Source: Streptomyces sp. NBC_00775 (GTDB taxonomy: Bacteria > Actinomycetota > Actinomycetes > Streptomycetales > Streptomycetaceae). Taken from it: a DNA stretch of 64,000 bases. Shown here in pieces: positions 59,990-64,000 of this stretch (position 1 is the stretch's first letter; the number at the start of each line of letters is the position of its first letter). A program made the position numbers and the translations under genes. The notes under the pieces are model-generated. The model was not told where the DNA came from. It saw nothing but the letters and a program-made list of their open reading frames with translations, and made no database searches. Location of the stretch: contig NZ_CP108938.1 in assembly GCF_036347135.1 (NCBI RefSeq), positions 6,572,001 to 6,636,000 of the forward strand, written 5' to 3'.

Positions 59990-62220
59990 TGGCATCCCGC
60001 ACCAGCCGTCACGGTCCCGGTCCCGCACACGCACCCGCACGGAGTACGCGGGGCGAGGTCCCCCATGCCGCCCGGCGCCGCCGCCTGCCCATGCGCTTCC
60101 TGCTGCCCTCGCTCATCCTCGTCGCGCTGATGGCGATGCTGATGCTGCGCGGCTACGTACACAGCGAAATCCTCGCCGACCACCGCATCCAGCCCGAGGC
60201 GGCCACCGACAAGGTGCCGGAGAAGATCCTTGAGGGCGGCCCGGTCATCGACACCCGCAGTGGCCGCACGACCAGCCTGAGCGTGCCCGATCACCGCCTG
60301 GTCCTCACCTTCGACGACGGCCCGGATCCCCGGTGGACGCCGAAGGTGCTCGACGTACTACGCGAGCACCACGCCCACGCCGTCTTCTTCGTCACCGGCA
60401 CCATGGCCTCGCGCTACCCGGAGCTGGTGCACCGCATGGTGGCGGAGGGCCACGAGGTCGGCCTGCACACCTTCAATCACCCCGACCTCTCCTACCAGTC
60501 CAAGAAACGCATCGACTGGGAGCTGTCCCAGAGCCAGTTGGCGCTCGCGGGCGCGGCCGGTATCCGTACGTCCCTCTTCCGCCCTCCGTACTCGTCCTTC
60601 GCGGACGCCATGGACAACAAGTCCTGGCCGGTGACGGAGTACATCGGCACGCGCGGCTACATCACCGTCGTCAACAACACCGACAGCGAGGACTGGCAGA
60701 AGCCCGGCGTCGACGAGATCATCCGCCGTGCCACGCCCAAGGGCGGCAAGGGCGCGATCGTCCTGATGCACGACTCCGGCGGCGACCGCCACCAGACGGT
60801 GCAGGCGCTCGACACGTTCGTGCCCCAACTCCAGCACCAGGGCTACGAGTTCCAGAATCTCACCGAGGCGCTCCACGCGCCCAGCGCACACACCGAGGTC
60901 ACGGGACTCGACCTGTGGAAGGGCGAGGCCTGGATCTACCTGGTGCAGGCCTCGGACGGGATCACCGACGCCCTGGTCGTGGGCATCGCGGTGACCGGCG
61001 TCCTCGTCTTCACCCGCTTCGGCCTGATGCTCCTGCTCTCCGCCGCACACGCCCGCCGGGTGCGCAAGCCGGACTTCCGCTGGGGCCCGGCCCCGATCAC
61101 CGGACCGGTGTCGGTGCTGGTCCCCGCGTACAACGAGGCGAAGTGCATTGAGAACACCGTCCGCTCCCTGATGGCGAGCGAACACCCCATCGAGGTCATC
61201 GTCATCGACGACGGTTCGAGCGACGGCACGGCCCGCATCGTCGAAGACCTGCGCCTGCCGAACGTACGCGTCGTACGCCAGCACAACGCGGGTAAGCCCG
61301 CGGCTCTCAACCGGGGCCTGGCGAACGCCCGTTACGACATCATCGTGATGATGGACGGCGACACCGTCTTCGAACCGGCGACGGTACGAGAGCTGGTCCA
61401 GCCCTTCGCCGACCCGTCGGTCGGCGCGGTCGCGGGCAACGCGAAGGTCGGCAACCGCGACTCCCTCATCGGCGCCTGGCAGCACATCGAGTACGTGATG
61501 GGCTTCAACCTGGACCGCCGCATGTACGACATCCTGCGCTGCATGCCGACGATCCCGGGCGCGGTAGGGGCTTTCAGGAGGTCCGCTCTCGAACGCGTCG
61601 GCGGAATGAGCGACGACACGCTCGCCGAGGACACGGACATCACGATGGCCATGCACCGCGACGGCTGGCGTGTCGTCTACGCCGAGAAGGCGCGGGCCTG
61701 GACGGAAGCCCCGGAGACGGTCCAGCAACTCTGGTCGCAGCGCTACCGCTGGTCGTACGGCACGATGCAGGCGATCTGGAAGCACCGGCGCGCGCTGGTC
61801 GAGCGGGGACCGTCGGGCCGCTTCGGCAGAGTGGGCCTGCCCCTGGTCTCGCTCTTCATGGTCCTGGCCCCGCTACTGGCCCCGCTGATCGACGTATTCC
61901 TCCTCTACGGAGTGGTGTTCGGCCCGACACAGAAGACGATCGTCGCCTGGCTGGGCGTGCTGGCCATCCAGGCGGCGTGCGCGGCGTACGCCTTCCGCCT
62001 GGACAGAGAACGTATGACACACCTGATATCCCTCCCCCTCCAACAAATCCTCTATAGGCAGTTGATGTACGTGGTCCTGCTCCAGTCCTGGATCACCGCC
62101 CTCACCGGAGGCCGCCTGCGCTGGCAGAAACTGCGGCGCACGGGCGTGGTGGAGGCACCGGGCTCGATCCCGCGGCAGCGGACGGAGCGCGGCGGGAAGG
62201 ATCGGAGGCCGGTGGGATGA
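59989..62220 (+). CDS. matB: MatB-like bifunctional polysaccharide deacetylase / GT2 polymer synthase
   Basis: 743 residues. An N-terminal helix (38-54) is followed by a NodB-type deacetylase domain (~100-300): TFDDGPDPR (Asp109/110), HTFNHPD (His160, His164), RPPYSSF and VLMHDSGGDR. A helix near 325 leads to a processive GT2 domain (~370-600) with VSVLVPAYNEAKC, IDDGSSDGT, MDGDTVF, EDTDITM and the QRYRW motif, and then C-terminal helices. This fuses the functions of PgaB (de-N-acetylation) and PgaC (beta-1,6-GlcNAc polymerisation), as in Streptomyces MatB. The polymer is probably made at the membrane and partly deacetylated outside. The start overlaps the matA stop, and the stop overlaps the acyltransferase start. 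Confidence 0.93.
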   Translation: MASRTSRHGPGPAHAPARSTRGEVPHAARRRRLPMRFLLPSLILVALMAMLMLRGYVHSEILADHRIQPEAATDKVPEKILEGGPVIDTRSGRTTSLSVPDHRLVLTFDDGPDPRWTPKVLDVLREHHAHAVFFVTGTMASRYPELVHRMVAEGHEVGLHTFNHPDLSYQSKKRIDWELSQSQLALAGAAGIRTSLFRPPYSSFADAMDNKSWPVTEYIGTRGYITVVNNTDSEDWQKPGVDEIIRRATPKGGKGAIVLMHDSGGDRHQTVQALDTFVPQLQHQGYEFQNLTEALHAPSAHTEVTGLDLWKGEAWIYLVQASDGITDALVVGIAVTGVLVFTRFGLMLLLSAAHARRVRKPDFRWGPAPITGPVSVLVPAYNEAKCIENTVRSLMASEHPIEVIVIDDGSSDGTARIVEDLRLPNVRVVRQHNAGKPAALNRGLANARYDIIVMMDGDTVFEPATVRELVQPFADPSVGAVAGNAKVGNRDSLIGAWQHIEYVMGFNLDRRMYDILRCMPTIPGAVGAFRRSALERVGGMSDDTLAEDTDITMAMHRDGWRVVYAEKARAWTEAPETVQQLWSQRYRWSYGTMQAIWKHRRALVERGPSGRFGRVGLPLVSLFMVLAPLLAPLIDVFLLYGVVFGPTQKTIVAWLGVLAIQAACAAYAFRLDRERMTHLISLPLQQILYRQLMYVVLLQSWITALTGGRLRWQKLRRTGVVEAPGSIPRQRTERGGKDRRPVG

Positions 62221-63494
62221 CGACGCACGACTACGCGGCCGGGGCGACACCGACGCCGCCGCTGGGAGCACCGAGGGCAGTAGCTGAGCCGGCGGCCGAT
62301 CAGAAGCCGGAGGGCCGGAAGCCGGGCGGCGGCCGTGACCGCTACTTGGACCTCCTCCGTTCGATAGCCCTGGTCCGAGTGGTCGTGTACCACCTGTTCG
62401 GCTGGGCATGGCTGACGGTCCTCTTCCCCTCCATGGGCGTGATGTTCGCACTGGCGGGCTCGCTGATGGCACGCTCGCTGAGCCGCCCGGCGTGGGGCGT
62501 GATCAGGGGCCGCGTCCGCCGATTGCTGCCCCCTCTGTGGGCGTTCAGCGTGGTGGCCCTGACGCTGATGTTCGCGGGCGGCTGGAATCCGATGAAGGAC
62601 CCGGACCACGGCGGCACATGGGGCTTGGTGGACCTCATCAACTACATCATCCCGATCGGCGCGCCCCCCTACCCCTGGCACATAGGCTCCAAGTCGGGTC
62701 TGCTGGAAGACACTTGGGCGGTGCAGGCGGCGGGCCCGCTCTGGTACCTGCGGGCGTACCTGTGGTTCGTGGTGGCGTCCCCGCTGCTGCTGTGGGCGTT
62801 CCGCAAGGTGCCGTGGGCCACGCTTCTGGCCCCCCTCGCCCTGACAGCCGTCGTCGGCACCGGCCTGGTCACCATCCCCGGCGAAACGGGCAACGCCGTC
62901 TCGGACTTCGCTGTCTTCGGCGGCTGCTGGGTCCTGGGTTTCGCCCACCACGAGGGCCTACTGGTGAAGGTCCCCCGCTACGTGGCCGTCTCCTGCTCGG
63001 CCCTCCTGATGGCCTTCGGCCTGTGGTGGGCGTCGGGCCATCTGGGCCCAGACGGCTGGGACCTGAACGACATCCCCCTGGCCCAGGCCGCCTGGTCCTT
63101 CGGCTTCGTCGTCATCCTGCTCCATTACAGCCCGTCCTGGCAGGAGCTACCGGGCCGCCTGGCCCGCTGGGACAAGCTGGTCACCCTCTCCAACAACCGC
63201 GCCGTCACGATCTACCTGTGGCACAACATGCTCATCATGGCCACGGTTCCGATCATCGACCAGGCGTACAACTTGCCGTTCATGCAGAGTGATCGGGCGG
63301 TGGGGGCGCTGGACTCGTCGTACATGGTGTGGATGTTCTTGCTGGTGTGGCCGCTGATCGGGCTGACGATCGTTGCGTTCGGGTGGATTGAGGATATTGC
63401 GGCGAAGAGGGGGGCGAGGCTTTGGCCGAACGGGGTGCGGGGACGGGCTGCGAGCCGTGGCGTGCGGGCGGGGGCGCACCGGGGGCGGGGCTGA
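62217..63494 (+). CDS. Membrane acyltransferase (AT3/OafA-WecH type) in the mat operon
   Basis: 425 residues with about ten helices. The N-terminal RYLDLLRSIALVRVVVYHL contains the conserved Arg and His of acyltransferase family 3, which moves acetyl or succinyl groups across the membrane onto polysaccharides. GPLWYLRAYLWFVVASPLLL and ITIYLWHNMLI are further family signatures. The ATG overlaps the matB stop (ATGA), so it should be co-translated and probably O-acylates the MatAB polymer, comparable in role to IcaC/WecH-type proteins. A basic Arg/Gly-rich tail follows the last helix. Confidence 0.9.
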   Translation: MTTHDYAAGATPTPPLGAPRAVAEPAADQKPEGRKPGGGRDRYLDLLRSIALVRVVVYHLFGWAWLTVLFPSMGVMFALAGSLMARSLSRPAWGVIRGRVRRLLPPLWAFSVVALTLMFAGGWNPMKDPDHGGTWGLVDLINYIIPIGAPPYPWHIGSKSGLLEDTWAVQAAGPLWYLRAYLWFVVASPLLLWAFRKVPWATLLAPLALTAVVGTGLVTIPGETGNAVSDFAVFGGCWVLGFAHHEGLLVKVPRYVAVSCSALLMAFGLWWASGHLGPDGWDLNDIPLAQAAWSFGFVVILLHYSPSWQELPGRLARWDKLVTLSNNRAVTIYLWHNMLIMATVPIIDQAYNLPFMQSDRAVGALDSSYMVWMFLLVWPLIGLTIVAFGWIEDIAAKRGARLWPNGVRGRAASRGVRAGAHRGRG

Positions 63495-63518
63495 GGACGT
63501 CTGGGGCTGAGGACGTCT
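63487..63518 (+). repeat. 16-bp tandem duplication at the acyltransferase stop codon
   Basis: GGGGCTGAGGACGTCT occurs twice head to tail (63487-63502 and 63503-63518). The acyltransferase TGA stop lies in the first copy. No terminator hairpin was found in the 247-bp gap to the next gene. Confidence 0.7.
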
Positions 63519-63741
63519 GAAGGTAGGACGGCGTCATTAGCCTTTGCGGTGGCCAACGCGGTGACGCATCCCACCCTCCCACATCACTCAATCGAAGGTT
63601 CTAGACCTCGACTTGGGCACGCTCTGTACGGCTATGCCCGACTTATCTCACACCTGGACGTAATTCGCTCTGGTGTCGTCACACAGGCCCCCGATAGCGT
63701 GTTACTGCCCTCCCGAACCCCACGCCGCACAGGAGCCTGCC

Positions 63742-64000
63742 GTGAACCGCCGTCCCCGCCTGCTTGCTACAGCCGCCGTTGGTGCGACGGCGGCACTGTT
63801 CCTTACCGCGTGTGGCGGGAGTGACGGTGGATCGAAGGGGAACGACAAGATTGCTGGGGCTGATACGGGCGAGACGACATCGGCGTCGCCTAGCGTGAGC
63901 GCGACGGACGTCGCCGACCGGCCCAAGGTCAACCTGCCGTCCGACGTCAAGGACAAGTACGAGAGCTGGCAGACGGGCGACAAGGCCAAGGACGAGATCC
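63742..64000 (+). CDS. Lipoprotein of unknown function (3' end beyond window)
   Basis: The frame opens at a GTG at 63742 with AGGAG six bases upstream and is still open at the window end (86 codons seen). It encodes a lipoprotein signal (NRRPRLLATAAVGATAAL) with lipobox LTACGG, then a Gly/Ser/Asp linker and the start of a charged domain (VNLPSDVKDKYESWQTGDKA). Expected to be lipidated and held at the outer face of the membrane. Too little is visible to name a family. Confidence 0.8.
   Translation, partial: MNRRPRLLATAAVGATAALFLTACGGSDGGSKGNDKIAGADTGETTSASPSVSATDVADRPKVNLPSDVKDKYESWQTGDKAKDEI

Overview
The window is chromosomal DNA of a Streptomyces-type actinomycete. The evidence is high GC, third-position GC bias, frequent GTG/TTG starts, several ATGA/GTGA stop-start overlaps, a rare TTA codon, dispersed GC-rich hairpins, and the gene set itself (pkaA/pkaB-like kinases, prfB, ftsEX, smpB-ssrA, matAB-like genes). 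No rRNA, tRNA, CRISPR array, insertion sequence or prophage was seen. The only RNA gene found is tmRNA.

Layout. (1) 1-5250: end of a secreted FG-GAP protein, an ADP-ribosylglycohydrolase, a TetR regulator divergent from a short-chain dehydrogenase with an 18-bp repeat array between them, and galE. (2) 5321-21286: a surface-glycan region with a GT2 glycosyltransferase, four polytopic membrane proteins (two clearly GT-C-like), and three tandem genes each fusing a GT2 domain to a CDP-glycerol glycerophosphotransferase domain. The ohrR/ohr peroxide module, with its palindromic operator, sits inside this region. (3) 21434-25114: a sugar ABC importer whose first permease has a large extra domain. 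(4) 25557-32959: a huge FHA-FtsK-like ATPase divergent from two membrane Ser/Thr kinases. (5) 33244-40015: housekeeping block of prfB, a LAETG wall protein behind a possibly structured leader, a tiny zinc-ribbon membrane protein, ftsE-ftsX, a TTA-containing S41 protease, smpB and ssrA. (6) 40062-49505: a six-gene alpha-xyloside operon (ABC importer, YicI-like GH31, LacI repressor, secreted GH3) with clear LacI palindromes upstream. (7) 49691-55113: a two-component system divergent from a three-gene ABC exporter whose first permease carries an extracytoplasmic beta-sandwich. (8) 55175-63494: a small membrane protein, an MFS transporter/LysR pair, and a matA-matB-acyltransferase operon predicted to make a PNAG-like polymer. 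A lipoprotein gene runs off the right end.

No wholly new system is obvious. The most unusual points are the tandem glycosyl/glycerophosphotransferase trio, the two transporters with inserted domains, the FHA-ATPase beside two kinases, the TetR/SDR 18-bp array, the leader of the LAETG gene, and a reading-frame conflict at the start of matA. Start codons were chosen from ribosome binding sites and family length. No database search was run.
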